DNA of 64,000 nucleotides from Paraburkholderia nodosa DSM 21604 (GTDB taxonomy: Bacteria; Pseudomonadota; Gammaproteobacteria; Burkholderiales; Burkholderiaceae): NCBI RefSeq assembly GCF_000519185.1, contig NZ_JAFA01000001.1:124001-188000 (forward strand), in the 5' to 3' direction. This document shows, piece by piece, positions 39,282 to 48,490 of this stretch (within the stretch, counting starts at the first letter, position 1; each line of letters opens with the position of its first letter). The translations under genes were made by a program, and so were the position numbers. The notes beneath the pieces were generated by a model. The model made no database searches. It was given only the letters and a program-made list of their open reading frames with translations, and was not told the DNA's origin.

Positions 39282-40175
39282 TTAGGCGATCAGCCGTGAC
39301 GACTCTCCGACATCGAGAGGCGCGTCGCGGTGACGCACGATAACGTTCGACTCGCCGGCAAAGCGCGTGGCGAGCGTCTGGGCGATGTACACCGATCGAT
39401 GTTGTCCGCCCGTGCAGCCAATCGCAACGGTGAGATAGCTGCGGTTGTCGGCGCGAAAGTGCGGCAGCCACTTCGCGACGAACGCATAGACATCGTCGAT
39501 CATTTCGTGAACGGCCGACTGCGCATTCAGAAAGTCGATCACGGGCTGATCGAGCCCGGTGAGCGGCCGCAGGCGGGCGTCGTAATGCGGGTTCGGCAGC
39601 GTGCGCACATCGAACACGAGGTCCGCGTCGAGCGGCACGCCGCGCTTGAAGCCGAACGATTCGAACGTGAGCATGAGCGAGCCGCGCTCGCCGCCGACGA
39701 ACACTTTCACCCACTGGCGCAGTGCGTTCGAACTCAGGTTGCTCGTGTCGACCTGATGGCCGAATTCGGCGAGGTTCGAGACGAGTTCGCGCTCGTGCTC
39801 GATCGCTTCTTCGAGTGACTTGAGCATGCCCACGTTCGCGTCGTGCGCGGCGGAGCCCGAAAGTGGATGGCGGCGCCGCGTTTCCGAGAAGCGCTGGATG
39901 AGCGACTGCGTACTCGCGTTGAGGAAGAGCACGCGCACGTCGTGGCGAAGAGCCAGGTCGCGGATCATCTCCGGCATGTCGTCGAACGACGAACCCGAGC
40001 GCGCATCGATAGCGACGGCGAGGCGTTCGTAGCCATCGTCGCTGAGATATTGGGCGAGTTGCGGTAGAAAGCGCGGCGGCAGATTGTCGACGCAATAGTA
40101 GCCGACGTCTTCGAGCGCGTTGAGCGCCACTGACTTGCCGGAACCCGAAATGCCGGTGATCAGGATGATACGCAT
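39282..40175 (-). CDS. rapZ: RNase adapter protein RapZ
   Basis: 297 aa. Walker [17 protein letters not shown], then [15 protein letters not shown] and RRRHPLSG, with the C-terminal block [17 protein letters not shown]. RapZ binds glucosamine-6-P and guides RNase E to the GlmZ small RNA in enterics; in betaproteobacteria the target is unproven. It is grouped with hprK, ptsN, hpf and rpoN, as in many Gram-negatives. Confidence 0.95.
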   Translation of the reverse strand: MRIILITGISGSGKSVALNALEDVGYYCVDNLPPRFLPQLAQYLSDDGYERLAVAIDARSGSSFDDMPEMIRDLALRHDVRVLFLNASTQSLIQRFSETRRRHPLSGSAAHDANVGMLKSLEEAIEHERELVSNLAEFGHQVDTSNLSSNALRQWVKVFVGGERGSLMLTFESFGFKRGVPLDADLVFDVRTLPNPHYDARLRPLTGLDQPVIDFLNAQSAVHEMIDDVYAFVAKWLPHFRADNRSYLTVAIGCTGGQHRSVYIAQTLATRFAGESNVIVRHRDAPLDVGESSRLIA

Positions 40176-40260
40176 GGGAGAGTCGATGAACCCGATTGGG
40201 TCATCATAGCATCCGATCCGCGCGCCTGTATTGGCTCTCCGGGCCGCAGGCGCTCGTTTC

Positions 40261-40268
40261 GGGGGGGG
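40261..40268. repeat. Run of eight G between rapZ and hprK
   Basis: A homopolymer in the 139-bp gap. It is non-coding and possibly length-variable or error-prone in assembly. Confidence 0.7.
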
Positions 40269-40314
40269 CGCGCGGCGTGCTTCGCGCGCCTCGCCGGCCG
40301 CGCGGCTTCGGGCG

Positions 40315-41283
40315 TCAGATCAGCTTGCCGGGAAACTGGCTGTCGGGGTCCTGCATGGCGAGACGCTGGCGGTCCATGAAGTCGCGCAGGGTGTCGATAC
40401 CGCGCAATTGCAGGATCGTGTTGCGCACGGCGGCCTCGACCAGCACGGCGAGGTTGCGGCCCGCGGCCACCTGGATCGTGACCTTGCTGATGGGCAGGCC
40501 GAGCACGTCGACGGTCTGGCTCTCCAGCGGCAGACGCTGGAACTCGCCGTCCGGGCGGCGCACGAGCTGCACGATGAGCTTGAGCTTCATCTTCCGGCGC
40601 ACGGCCGTTTCACCGAAGATCGTCTTGATGTCGAGCAGACCGAGGCCGCGCACTTCGAGCAGATTCTGCAACAGCGGCGGGCAGCGGCCCTCGACGAAAT
40701 CGGGGCCGAGGCGCACGAAGTCCACGGCGTCGTCGGCCACGAGGCCATGGCCGCGGCTGATCAGCTCCAGACCCAGCTCGCTCTTGCCGAGACCCGAGTC
40801 GCCCGTGAGCAGCACGCCCATGCCGAGAATGTCGAGAAACACGCCGTGCAGCGTCGCGCGCGGCGCGAGTATGCGCGACATGTAGAGGCGCAGGCTGTCG
40901 ATGACAGTGGCCGCCGACATTGGCGTGGTGAAGAGCGGCGTGGAAGAACGCGTACAACGCAGCACCAGTTCGGGGGGCGCGGTCATGCCGTCGGCGACCA
41001 CGAGGAACGGCGGTTCGAGCGCGATCAGCTCGGCCATGTGGCGCGAGCGGTCTTCGTCGGTCTGGCGCTGGTAGTAGTGGATTTCGGCGTCGCCGAGCAC
41101 CTGGATGCGGTTCGGGTGGATGAGGTTCAGGTGGCCGACGAGGTCCGCGCTCGCCGTGGCCGTGGCCACCGTCTCGGTCGAAAAGCCGCGTTCCCAGCCT
41201 TCGTGCCCCGTCAGCCAGCTGAGTTTCAGCGTGGTGGCGTTGTCGTCGAAGATGCTTTGGGCGTTGATGCTGGAAGTGTCCAT
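40315..41283 (-). CDS. hprK: HPr kinase/phosphorylase
   Basis: 322 aa. An N-terminal DRTGG-like domain precedes the kinase domain with Walker [19 protein letters not shown], the DD pair in [10 protein letters not shown], and the signature [18 protein letters not shown]. It phosphorylates HPr on the regulatory serine and removes the phosphate again. In betaproteobacteria it is linked to the nitrogen-type PTS, and ptsN is its upstream neighbour here. A separate HPr (ptsH) is not in the window. Confidence 0.96.
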   Translation of the reverse strand: MDTSSINAQSIFDDNATTLKLSWLTGHEGWERGFSTETVATATASADLVGHLNLIHPNRIQVLGDAEIHYYQRQTDEDRSRHMAELIALEPPFLVVADGMTAPPELVLRCTRSSTPLFTTPMSAATVIDSLRLYMSRILAPRATLHGVFLDILGMGVLLTGDSGLGKSELGLELISRGHGLVADDAVDFVRLGPDFVEGRCPPLLQNLLEVRGLGLLDIKTIFGETAVRRKMKLKLIVQLVRRPDGEFQRLPLESQTVDVLGLPISKVTIQVAAGRNLAVLVEAAVRNTILQLRGIDTLRDFMDRQRLAMQDPDSQFPGKLI

Positions 41284-41479
41284 GAGTCGGTGACTCCGCG
41301 AGATGACTCGCTTAACGGCTGACTGAATTGCTGGCTAAATAAATCGCGCGACCTGGATGCGCTACCTGGGTGGTTAACGGCTGCCGACGCCCGGCGCTTC
41401 ACCCCTGCAACGAGCGTCGAGCGCGCGCTGTTCGGCCGCGCGTACCGCGACCGCGCACCACAAGACGCCGCACATTACA

Positions 41480-41935
41480 TCAAGGTTGCCACTGGGTGAG
41501 CAGGCGATGCAACGTTTCGCGGTCTTCTTCCGTATGGAGCCGCTCACGCGTTTCGCGATCCGACAACAGTTGTGCGATCTCTGACAGGATTTCAAGGTGC
41601 TGCTGCGTGGCCTGTTCGGGCACGAGCAGGAAGATCAGGAGCGAGACGGGCTGACCGTCTGGCGCTTCGAAGGCGATCGGCTCGGCGAGGCGCACGAAGG
41701 CGGCCTGCGGCTGCTTCAGGCCCTTGATGCGGCCGTGCGGGATCGCGACGCCTTCGCCCAGGCCCGTAGAGCCGAGGCGCTCGCGTGCGAAAAGATTGTC
41801 GGTAACCGTGCTGCGGGCGATGCCGTTCTGGTTTTCGAAGATCAGGCCAGCCTGCTCGAAGACGCGTTTCTTGCTGGTGACGGACAGGCCGACGACGACG
41901 TTCTCGATAGGAAGTATTTTGGCTAAACGATTCAT
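41480..41935 (-). CDS. ptsN: PTS nitrogen-regulatory EIIA (EIIA-Ntr)
   Basis: 151 aa. The EIIA-Fru/Ntr fold has its phosphorylated His67 in GVAIPHGRIKGL and the block LLIFLLVPEQATQQHLEILS. Phosphorylated or free PtsN regulates potassium transport and other targets; it does not carry sugar. The start MNRLAKILP at 41935 is the conserved one, and the frame upstream has no similarity. Followed by hprK. Confidence 0.96.
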   Translation of the reverse strand: MNRLAKILPIENVVVGLSVTSKKRVFEQAGLIFENQNGIARSTVTDNLFARERLGSTGLGEGVAIPHGRIKGLKQPQAAFVRLAEPIAFEAPDGQPVSLLIFLLVPEQATQQHLEILSEIAQLLSDRETRERLHTEEDRETLHRLLTQWQP

Positions 41936-42289
41936 GTTGGCAGGCGAAAACGTGGCCTGAATGCTCCACACCCCGACAGCTGACCGCTTTGGCGGAAGCT
42001 TTGGATCTGGCGACGAAGCCCGGTGCCGGGACCAGTGGGGACCTGTTGGCGCGTTAGACCCCGTAATACGACTGGACCATTATAGAACAAGCGTCCATGC
42101 CGATGGTGCGATGCGCCACGCATGAGCGCAACCCTCGTTGCCCGGTTGCACCCAGCGGTAAAACCCTGCATTGCGTGCACTCACGAAAAAGCCGCCCGGT
42201 TCGGGCGGCTTTGCTTCGAGGGGCGGAGGATGAACTATCGACTCCAGCCCCGGTTCATGGCGTGAATCGCCACACAGGACACTGTGGGA
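41936..42289. other. Intergenic region between hpf and ptsN
   Basis: 354 bp with the hpf terminator at 42185-42212 and a consensus TATAAT on the minus strand at 42079-42084, about 145 bp before ptsN. Its -35 match is poor. ptsN probably has its own promoter here. No further gene is seen. Confidence 0.5.
42185..42212 (-). terminator. Rho-independent terminator after hpf
   Basis: Perfect 11-bp stem aaagccgcccg/cgggcggcttt, 3-nt loop, with a T run on the minus strand. It separates the rpoN-hpf transcript from ptsN. Confidence 0.88.
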
Positions 42290-42646
42290 TCACTGCGGCG
42301 GGATTTCGATGATGGGCGCAGGCTGGTGCTTGATCGCCTCATGTTGATGTCCCTGCACGCGGTCCTTGTGACGTACGACCTGGCGGTCCAGCTTGTCGAC
42401 CACGAGATCGATGGCGGCGTACATGTCGCCGTTCGCGCTCTCCACAAATATGTCCTTGCCTTTCAGATGAAGGTTCACTTCAACCTTCTGTCTCTTATCC
42501 TTTTCCTTATGGTTGTCGACCGAGAGGACCACATTGCCATCGATTACCTGATCGAAATGTCTTAGCACCCTGTCCAGTTTGGTGATCACGTATTCTCGCA
42601 ACGCTGGCGTTACTTCGAGATGGTGTCCACTGATCTTCAGATTCAT
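42290..42646 (-). CDS. hpf: Ribosome hibernation promoting factor (short HPF type)
   Basis: 118 aa. The fold is [40 protein letters not shown], then [20 protein letters not shown] and [15 protein letters not shown]. It binds the decoding centre of idle ribosomes and promotes 100S dimers. It lacks the long C-terminal dimerisation domain. It follows rpoN directly, as in most gamma- and betaproteobacteria. Confidence 0.95.
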   Translation of the reverse strand: MNLKISGHHLEVTPALREYVITKLDRVLRHFDQVIDGNVVLSVDNHKEKDKRQKVEVNLHLKGKDIFVESANGDMYAAIDLVVDKLDRQVVRHKDRVQGHQHEAIKHQPAPIIEIPPQ

Positions 42647-42819
42647 AGTGCTTCTCCAGGCTAATGGCCGCGTGACGCGTGAAGTGCGGCAATGCCGGTC
42701 GACTGTCTGCCTGTGCGCGGCTCCCCGAAAGGCCTGCGACGGCGGGCTAACTCGGCCGGCCATGTCCGCCAACGGGCGTAGCGGCCGGAAAACGCCTGCT
42801 CCGTAAAAGCCGGAACAAG

Positions 42820-44337
42820 CTAAAGAGACTTGCGCAGATTGACCGCCGGAATCTTCAGTGCCTCGCGATACTTCGCGACTGTGCGTCGCGCGACCACGAA
42901 GCCCTGTTCCGCCAGCAGTTCGGCTATGCGGCTGTCTGAAAGAGGAGATTTGGTGTTCTCGGCTCCTATGAGTTGCTTGATGAGGGCGCGGATGGCGGTA
43001 GACGATGCAGCGCCTCCGGTGTCCGTCGATACATGCGATCCGAAGAAGTACTTAAATTCAAGTGTCCCGAATGGAGTCAGCATGTATTTACCGGTTGTCA
43101 CACGCGAGACAGTTGATTCGTGTAGGCCCAGCGTATCAGCAATCTCCCTCAAAACCAAGGGGCGCATGGCGATTTCGCCGTGCACGAAAAAGTTCTTCTG
43201 ACGCTCGACGATAGCCTGCGCAACACGCAGGATCGTCTCGAAGCGCTGCTGGATATTCTTGATGAGCCAGCGCGCTTCCTGCAGCTGCTGGCGCAGCGAA
43301 CCGCTGCCCGGATCGCCGCGGTTGTTGCGCAGGATATTCGCGTACAGATGGTTGATGCGCAGCTTCGGCACCACCTCGGGGTTCAGTTCCGCATGCCAGT
43401 TCTGGCCGGCCTTCTTCACGATGATGTCGGGCACCACGTAATCGGCTTCGGCCTTGCCATACGATGCACCCGGGAACGGTTCGAGCGAACGGATCAGCGC
43501 ATGCGCCTCGCGCAGCTCGTCGTCGCCCGTCTTCAGTTGCTTGCGCAACCGCGTGAAGTCGCGCGCGGCGAGCAGTTCCAGATGGTTCGACACGATCTCG
43601 AGCGCGAGTGTGCGCGTGGGCGACGAATTGACGCGCAGCAACTGCAGCTTGAGGCACTCGGAAGCGGAGCGGGCGCCCACACCCGCGGGGTCGAAGCTAT
43701 GCAGCAGCGCTAGCGCCGCATTGAATTCGTCGGTGTCGATTTCGAATTCTTCGGGAATGTCGGCAAGTATTTCCTCACAGGTCGCGCTGAGGTAGCCGTC
43801 TTCGTCGAGCGATTCGATCAGGAAGGTGATGAGCGCGCGGTCGCGCTGGCTCGCGTTCGTTTCGCGCAACTGCGCCATGAGATGGTCGCGCAGCGTGGTG
43901 GTCGACTCGTGGATCTGCAGCGGCGGCAGGTCGTCGTCGTCGGAGGCGTTGCCCGAGCGGCCGTAGTCGTCCAGGTTCCACTGGCTCGCGTCGCCGTTCG
44001 CGTCGCCGCCAAGGCCGTCGTATTCGTCCACGCCCCGCGGCTCGCTCTCGCTGTTCTCGCCGCTGCCGTTCGAGGCCGAAGTGCCGCTGTTCGCGCCCTG
44101 CATCGGCTCGGCGCCGGAGGACGTGGGCGGCTGCGCGATGAGCGAGCCGTCCGCGGCCACGCGCAGCGGGCTCGCGATCCAGTCGTCCTCGTTCTCGAGC
44201 AGCGGGTTCTGCGAGATCGCCGTCGCGACCTCCTGCTGCAGTTCGAGCGTCGACAGCTGCAGCAGCCGGATGGACTGTTGCAGTTGTGGCGTGAGCGCAA
44301 GATGCTGCGAGAGGCGGAGTTGGAGGCTGGCTTTCAT
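42820..44337 (-). CDS. rpoN: RNA polymerase sigma-54 factor RpoN
   Basis: 505 aa. Region I is Gln/Leu rich ([20 protein letters not shown]), followed by an acidic region II (about residues 60-130), the core-binding region and the C-terminal RpoN box [15 protein letters not shown]. It directs transcription of nitrogen and motility genes with enhancer-binding activators. The start [10 protein letters not shown] at 44337 is the conserved one. lptB lies upstream. Confidence 0.97.
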   Translation of the reverse strand: MKASLQLRLSQHLALTPQLQQSIRLLQLSTLELQQEVATAISQNPLLENEDDWIASPLRVAADGSLIAQPPTSSGAEPMQGANSGTSASNGSGENSESEPRGVDEYDGLGGDANGDASQWNLDDYGRSGNASDDDDLPPLQIHESTTTLRDHLMAQLRETNASQRDRALITFLIESLDEDGYLSATCEEILADIPEEFEIDTDEFNAALALLHSFDPAGVGARSASECLKLQLLRVNSSPTRTLALEIVSNHLELLAARDFTRLRKQLKTGDDELREAHALIRSLEPFPGASYGKAEADYVVPDIIVKKAGQNWHAELNPEVVPKLRINHLYANILRNNRGDPGSGSLRQQLQEARWLIKNIQQRFETILRVAQAIVERQKNFFVHGEIAMRPLVLREIADTLGLHESTVSRVTTGKYMLTPFGTLEFKYFFGSHVSTDTGGAASSTAIRALIKQLIGAENTKSPLSDSRIAELLAEQGFVVARRTVAKYREALKIPAVNLRKSL

Positions 44338-44590
44338 GGCGGTGTGCGAACCATTGTAAAGAGTTTGCCACGCGGGCGAAACCACGGGACATTCGCAAAA
44401 ACGAGCGTGCGCCGCGCCGGTGCGTGCCCGGAATTTGGTGCGCAAACAGGGGGCGCTGCCCGGCCTGCCAGGCACCGTTTTGGGGGCAAGGTCGATACAG
44501 CGGAGTTACACGGGGAATGCGAAAGATGAGGCCGGAAAAGCGCGAAAGCGGATCGCGCGCCCGGGTGGGTGCTGCGGGACGGCGGTGAGG

Positions 44591-44609
44591 GGGCGCGCGA
44601 GGCGCGCCC
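44591..44609. other. Hairpin just after lptB
   Basis: gggcgcgc, 3-nt loop gag, gcgcgccc. The stem is perfect and GC-only, without a T run. It may slow RNA decay or transcription between lptB and rpoN, which are 278 bp apart. Confidence 0.5.
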
Positions 44610-44615
44610 GGGGGC

Positions 44616-45407
44616 TTACATGCGGAAGTGCTCGCCGAGATAAACGCGGCGCACGTTCTCGTTCTCGATGATCTCGCCGGGTGCGCCGGCCGCGAGGACG
44701 CTGCCGTCGCTGATGATGTACGCGTGATCGCAGATGCCGAGCGTTTCGCGCACGTTGTGGTCGGTGATCAGCACGCCGATGTTGCGCTGCTTGAGGAACT
44801 TCACGATCTTCTGGATTTCCAGCACGGCGATCGGGTCGACGCCCGCAAATGGCTCGTCGAGCAGGATGAAGCTCGGATCGGTTGCGAGCGCGCGCGCGAT
44901 TTCGACGCGCCGGCGTTCGCCGCCCGAGAGCGACAGCGCCGGATTATCGCGCAGATGCGCGATTTGCAGCTCCTCGAGCAGCGCTTCGGCGCGCTCGGTG
45001 ATGACGTCTTTCGACAGACGTTTGCCGTTGCCATCCACCTGCAGTTCGAGCACTGCGCGGATGTTCTCCTCGACGCTGAGCTTGCGGAACACCGAAGCTT
45101 CCTGCGGCAGATACGAAAGACCGAGCGCCGCGCGCTTGTGGATGGGCAGAAGGCTGATGGACCGGCCGTCGAGGTCGATCTCGCCGGCATCGAGCGGCAC
45201 GAGACCCACGATCATGTAGAACGACGTAGTCTTGCCGGCGCCGTTCGGGCCGAGCAGCCCGACCACTTCGCCGCTCTTCACGTCGAGCGAAACGTCCTTG
45301 ACGACGGTGCGCGAGCCATAGCGCTTCTTCAGGTTGCGCACGACGAGCGTGCTCGTCTTGCCGGCCAGCTGGCGGCCGTAGCTTTGGGGGGCGGTAACGG
45401 TATTCAC
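44616..45407 (-). CDS. lptB: LPS export ABC transporter ATP-binding protein
   Basis: 263 aa from a GTG start that overlaps the lptA stop (gtga). Walker [15 protein letters not shown]-loop [11 protein letters not shown], signature [15 protein letters not shown], Walker [14 protein letters not shown], and a switch His in [11 protein letters not shown]. It powers LptFG in moving lipopolysaccharide to the LptA bridge. Confidence 0.97.
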   Translation of the reverse strand: MNTVTAPQSYGRQLAGKTSTLVVRNLKKRYGSRTVVKDVSLDVKSGEVVGLLGPNGAGKTTSFYMIVGLVPLDAGEIDLDGRSISLLPIHKRAALGLSYLPQEASVFRKLSVEENIRAVLELQVDGNGKRLSKDVITERAEALLEELQIAHLRDNPALSLSGGERRRVEIARALATDPSFILLDEPFAGVDPIAVLEIQKIVKFLKQRNIGVLITDHNVRETLGICDHAYIISDGSVLAAGAPGEIIENENVRRVYLGEHFRM

Positions 45408-46096
45408 TGTGGCGGCGCTTCCTGCAGCTTGGTGGACGGCGTGAGCGCGGCCGGGGCGCCGGCGGGTGGCTGTGCGCCGGTAGTGGTGTTGCGCGGCGAG
45501 AGCATGGCGCGAACGCGGCCGCCGGGGTTGCCGGGACCTGCGACGTCCTTTCCGGAGCGCGCCGTATAGAAGTCGTTCTGGCCGTCATACGTGACGACGC
45601 TGCCGTGGACCTGATCCATCACCGTCGAGAGGCCCTGCAGACGGCGCACCGTGGCGCGCGTCGTGAGCGTGGTGAGGTCCTGCTTGCCGTCGTAATCGAT
45701 GCGCTCGGCCGTGCCGTCGACGTATTCGTCGAGGCCTTCGCGCTTCTGGCGGAAGTAGGCGAGCTTCTCGGCGGGCGTGCCCGGCGCGACGGTGCCGGTC
45801 GCGAACTGGTAGCCCTGCGGGTCCTGCGTGACGACGAGCTTGTCGGCCTTGATGAGGATCGTGCCCTTGGTGGCGACCACGTGGCCCGTGAAGACGGTCT
45901 GCTGCTTCAGATCGTCATACGTCATGTTGTCCGCTTCGATATTGAGCGGCTTGTCCTTGTCGGCGCGTTCGGCGTGGGCCGCGGGCGCGAGGCCGGCGAA
46001 CAGCAGCGCGCTGGCGAGCGCCATCAGCGCCGCGAAGCGTGCGCGGCGCGCGTCGGGCGAACGGCCGTTCATTGGACGGGGAAGCGAATCGTTCAT
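45404..46096 (-). CDS. lptA: LPS transport periplasmic protein LptA
   Basis: 230 aa. Signal peptide about residues 15-45, ending PAAHA-ER. The OstA-type beta-jelly-roll begins [19 protein letters not shown] and continues with [14 protein letters not shown] and [15 protein letters not shown]. Its C-terminal tail is longer than in E. coli and rich in Pro and Ala. It forms the periplasmic bridge between LptC and LptD. Genes lptC and lptB flank it. Confidence 0.94.
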   Translation of the reverse strand: MNDSLPRPMNGRSPDARRARFAALMALASALLFAGLAPAAHAERADKDKPLNIEADNMTYDDLKQQTVFTGHVVATKGTILIKADKLVVTQDPQGYQFATGTVAPGTPAEKLAYFRQKREGLDEYVDGTAERIDYDGKQDLTTLTTRATVRRLQGLSTVMDQVHGSVVTYDGQNDFYTARSGKDVAGPGNPGGRVRAMLSPRNTTTGAQPPAGAPAALTPSTKLQEAPPQ

Positions 46097-46127
46097 GCAA
46101 TCGTGCCTTGCGTGGACGGCCCGGCGT

Positions 46128-46727
46128 TCAGGACGAGCCGCCGGAGTCAGCCGGGGCGATGGCTCCACGGACGTTGCCGAAGAGCTGGATGACCCGGGAG
46201 ACATTGTTGTAGTTCATGCCGCTGGTGGCCGTCATGACCGACTGGCCGCGTCGAAGTTTAACCGGCTTTTCGGTCAGGATCACATCGTCGTTCACGAGCA
46301 CTTTGAAATGCTCGGAATCAGCCTGCATTTCGGGATCGCCAGCGCCAGCCGCGCGCAGAATGCGCGCGTTGTCGTACAGGTTGACGATCGAGGCGTCGGC
46401 GTTGACCGTGCCGCGCAGCCCGGTGGCCGTGACAATCGGCTTGCCGGGCTGGAATGCGCGTACGGCCGGGTTCGTGAGGTCGCTGTTCTCGTCGTCCTCG
46501 TAGTGAACCATGTGCGTGGCCGTGAGCCGGTACTGCGTGGCGCCCGACTGGTCGAGCTCGGACACCGAGAAGTTGTCGGCGAAATAGTCGGGCGTATGCG
46601 TGGGCGCACGCGGCGCCGCCTCCTTCTCGCGCGGCTGGACGGCCTGCAGCAGCCACCACGTGAAACCGGCGAGCGCGGCGACGCACACGAGCGGCACGAG
46701 CGAAGTGAGGCGGAACTTCGGGTTCAT
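46128..46727 (-). CDS. lptC: LPS export protein LptC
   Basis: 199 aa. One N-terminal membrane anchor (LVPLVCVAALAGFTWWLL) followed by the periplasmic LptC jelly-roll (PDYFADNFSVSELDQSG, YRLTATHMVHYEDDENSDLT, ENPVK-like EKPVKLRRGQSVMTA). It passes LPS from LptBFG to LptA. Its start overlaps the kdsC stop by 4 bp (atga). Confidence 0.94.
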   Translation of the reverse strand: MNPKFRLTSLVPLVCVAALAGFTWWLLQAVQPREKEAAPRAPTHTPDYFADNFSVSELDQSGATQYRLTATHMVHYEDDENSDLTNPAVRAFQPGKPIVTATGLRGTVNADASIVNLYDNARILRAAGAGDPEMQADSEHFKVLVNDDVILTEKPVKLRRGQSVMTATSGMNYNNVSRVIQLFGNVRGAIAPADSGGSS

Positions 46728-47278
46728 CGCGGCATCCCGGCGAGCGGCGCGCAGGCCTCGGCGAGCAGGGCGTCGTAACGGTTCTGCGCGCGCAGGATCA
46801 GGTCGGTGACTTCGCGCACGGCGCCGTGGCCGCCCACCTTGTCGGACACCCAGTGGGCGCGCGAGAGCACGTCCGGATGGGCGTTCGCGGGCGCGGCCGC
46901 GAAGCCGCACTGGAGCATCACGCCGAGGTCGGGCCAGTCGTCGCCCATGTAGCCGCACGCTTCGGGCGCAATGCCCGTCTGCGAGAGCAGCTCGGCGAAC
47001 GCGACGCGCTTGTCTTCCGCGCCTTGCCACAGGTGTGTGATCTTCAGTTCCTTCGCGCGCACGGCGACGATCTCCGAGCGGCGCCCCGTGATGATGGCCG
47101 TGTCGACGCCGGCTTCGCGCAGGAGCTTCGCGCCGTGGCCGTCGAGCGAGTTGAACGCCTTCATCGTGTCGCCCGCGCCGGTGAAGAGCAGGCCGCCGTC
47201 GGTGAGCACACCGTCGACGTCGAAAATCATGAGGCGCACACGCGCGGCGCGCGCGGTTGCGTCGAGTGGGGTAGCCAT
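46724..47278 (-). CDS. kdsC: 3-deoxy-D-manno-octulosonate-8-phosphate phosphatase
   Basis: 184 aa, HAD-superfamily phosphatase. Catalytic Asp pair in IFDVDGVLTDGGL, motif II Thr in IITGRRSEIV, and GYMGDDWPDLGVM for metal binding. It makes Kdo for the LPS inner core. The start shares a base with the stop of kdsD upstream. Confidence 0.96.
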   Translation of the reverse strand: MATPLDATARAARVRLMIFDVDGVLTDGGLLFTGAGDTMKAFNSLDGHGAKLLREAGVDTAIITGRRSEIVAVRAKELKITHLWQGAEDKRVAFAELLSQTGIAPEACGYMGDDWPDLGVMLQCGFAAAPANAHPDVLSRAHWVSDKVGGHGAVREVTDLILRAQNRYDALLAEACAPLAGMPR

Positions 47279-48264
47279 CAGATCACCTTCTTGGAGAACA
47301 GGTCGTGCATGTTGAGGGCGCCGATCAGCGTGCCCTCGGCATCGACGACCAGCATCTGATTGATGCGATGGCGCTCCATCAGTTCCACGGCTTCGACGGC
47401 AAGTTGGTCCGGGCCGATGGTGCGCGGGCCTTTCGTCATGACCTGCGCGATCGGCAGGTCGCGGAAATCGCCCACGCGCTCGAGCACGCGGCGCAGGTCT
47501 CCGTCGGTGAAAATGCCTTGCACGTGGCCGTCGGCGTTGACGACCGCCGTCATGCCCATGCGCTTGGCCGTGAGCTGGAAGAGGGCGTCGCGCACGGTCA
47601 CGTCGTCGCGCACCTTCGGGATTTCGTCGCCCGTGCGCATCACGTCGCGCACGTAGGTGAGCAGGCGCCGGCCGAGCGCGCCGCCCGGATGCGAGCGCGC
47701 GAAGTCGTCGGCGCCGAAGCCGCGTGCGTCGAGCACCGCGACCGCGAGCGCGTCGGAGAGCGCGAGCGCCGCCGTCGTGCTGGCGGTGGGCGCGAGGTTC
47801 AGCGGGCAGGCTTCTTTCTCCACGCCGGCGTCCAGATGCACATCGGAGAGCTGGCCAAGCGTCGACTGCGGGCGATTGCCCGTCATGCCGATGAGCTTCG
47901 CGCCAATGCGCTTGACGAGCGGCAGGATCGCCACGAGTTCTTCGGATTCGCCGGAGTTCGACAGGCCGATGAAGACGTCGTCGGCGGTGACCATGCCGAG
48001 GTCGCCGTGGCTCGCTTCCGCCGGATGCACGAAGAACGCCGGGGTGCCCGTGGAGGCCAGCGTGGCCGCGAGCTTGCGGGCAATGTGGCCCGATTTGCCG
48101 ATGCCGGACACGACCACGCGTCCGCGGCAGCTGAGGATAAGGTCGACCGCGCCTACGAAGTTGTCGTCGAGCCGGTCGCGAAGCCCGCGCACGGCGTCCG
48201 CTTCGATGTCGAGCACGTTGCGAGCGAGCTTCAGCGCCCGGTCGCCATTGATTTTCGCTATCAT
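47278..48264 (-). CDS. kdsD: D-arabinose-5-phosphate isomerase
   Basis: 328 aa. An N-terminal SIS domain (VVSGIGKSGHIARKLAATL, HPAEASHGDLGMV, SNSGESEEL) and two C-terminal CBS domains (about residues 205-325). It interconverts ribulose-5-P and arabinose-5-P, the first step of Kdo synthesis. It is the first gene of the kdsD-kdsC-lptC-lptA-lptB chain, each gene overlapping or nearly touching the next. Confidence 0.96.
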   Translation of the reverse strand: MIAKINGDRALKLARNVLDIEADAVRGLRDRLDDNFVGAVDLILSCRGRVVVSGIGKSGHIARKLAATLASTGTPAFFVHPAEASHGDLGMVTADDVFIGLSNSGESEELVAILPLVKRIGAKLIGMTGNRPQSTLGQLSDVHLDAGVEKEACPLNLAPTASTTAALALSDALAVAVLDARGFGADDFARSHPGGALGRRLLTYVRDVMRTGDEIPKVRDDVTVRDALFQLTAKRMGMTAVVNADGHVQGIFTDGDLRRVLERVGDFRDLPIAQVMTKGPRTIGPDQLAVEAVELMERHRINQMLVVDAEGTLIGALNMHDLFSKKVI

Positions 48265-48490
48265 CCGCGGAGTATAGCAAAGGCGTCTGCGCGCCGCGCC
48301 AGCGCCCCCCAGCGCCAAAACCCCGTGCGCGAGCCGCCGGGCTTGCCCAGTCGTTTCTCCGTAGCCCTTCCCATTTAGCCCGTTATTAATGTAAACAGGC
48401 CCTAGCCGCCCTTGCGTCGATGATTGACCCGGCGCGGGGCAGAATTTGCATCGCCGGTAACAACGCAGACGAACGAGGACGCTTCACACG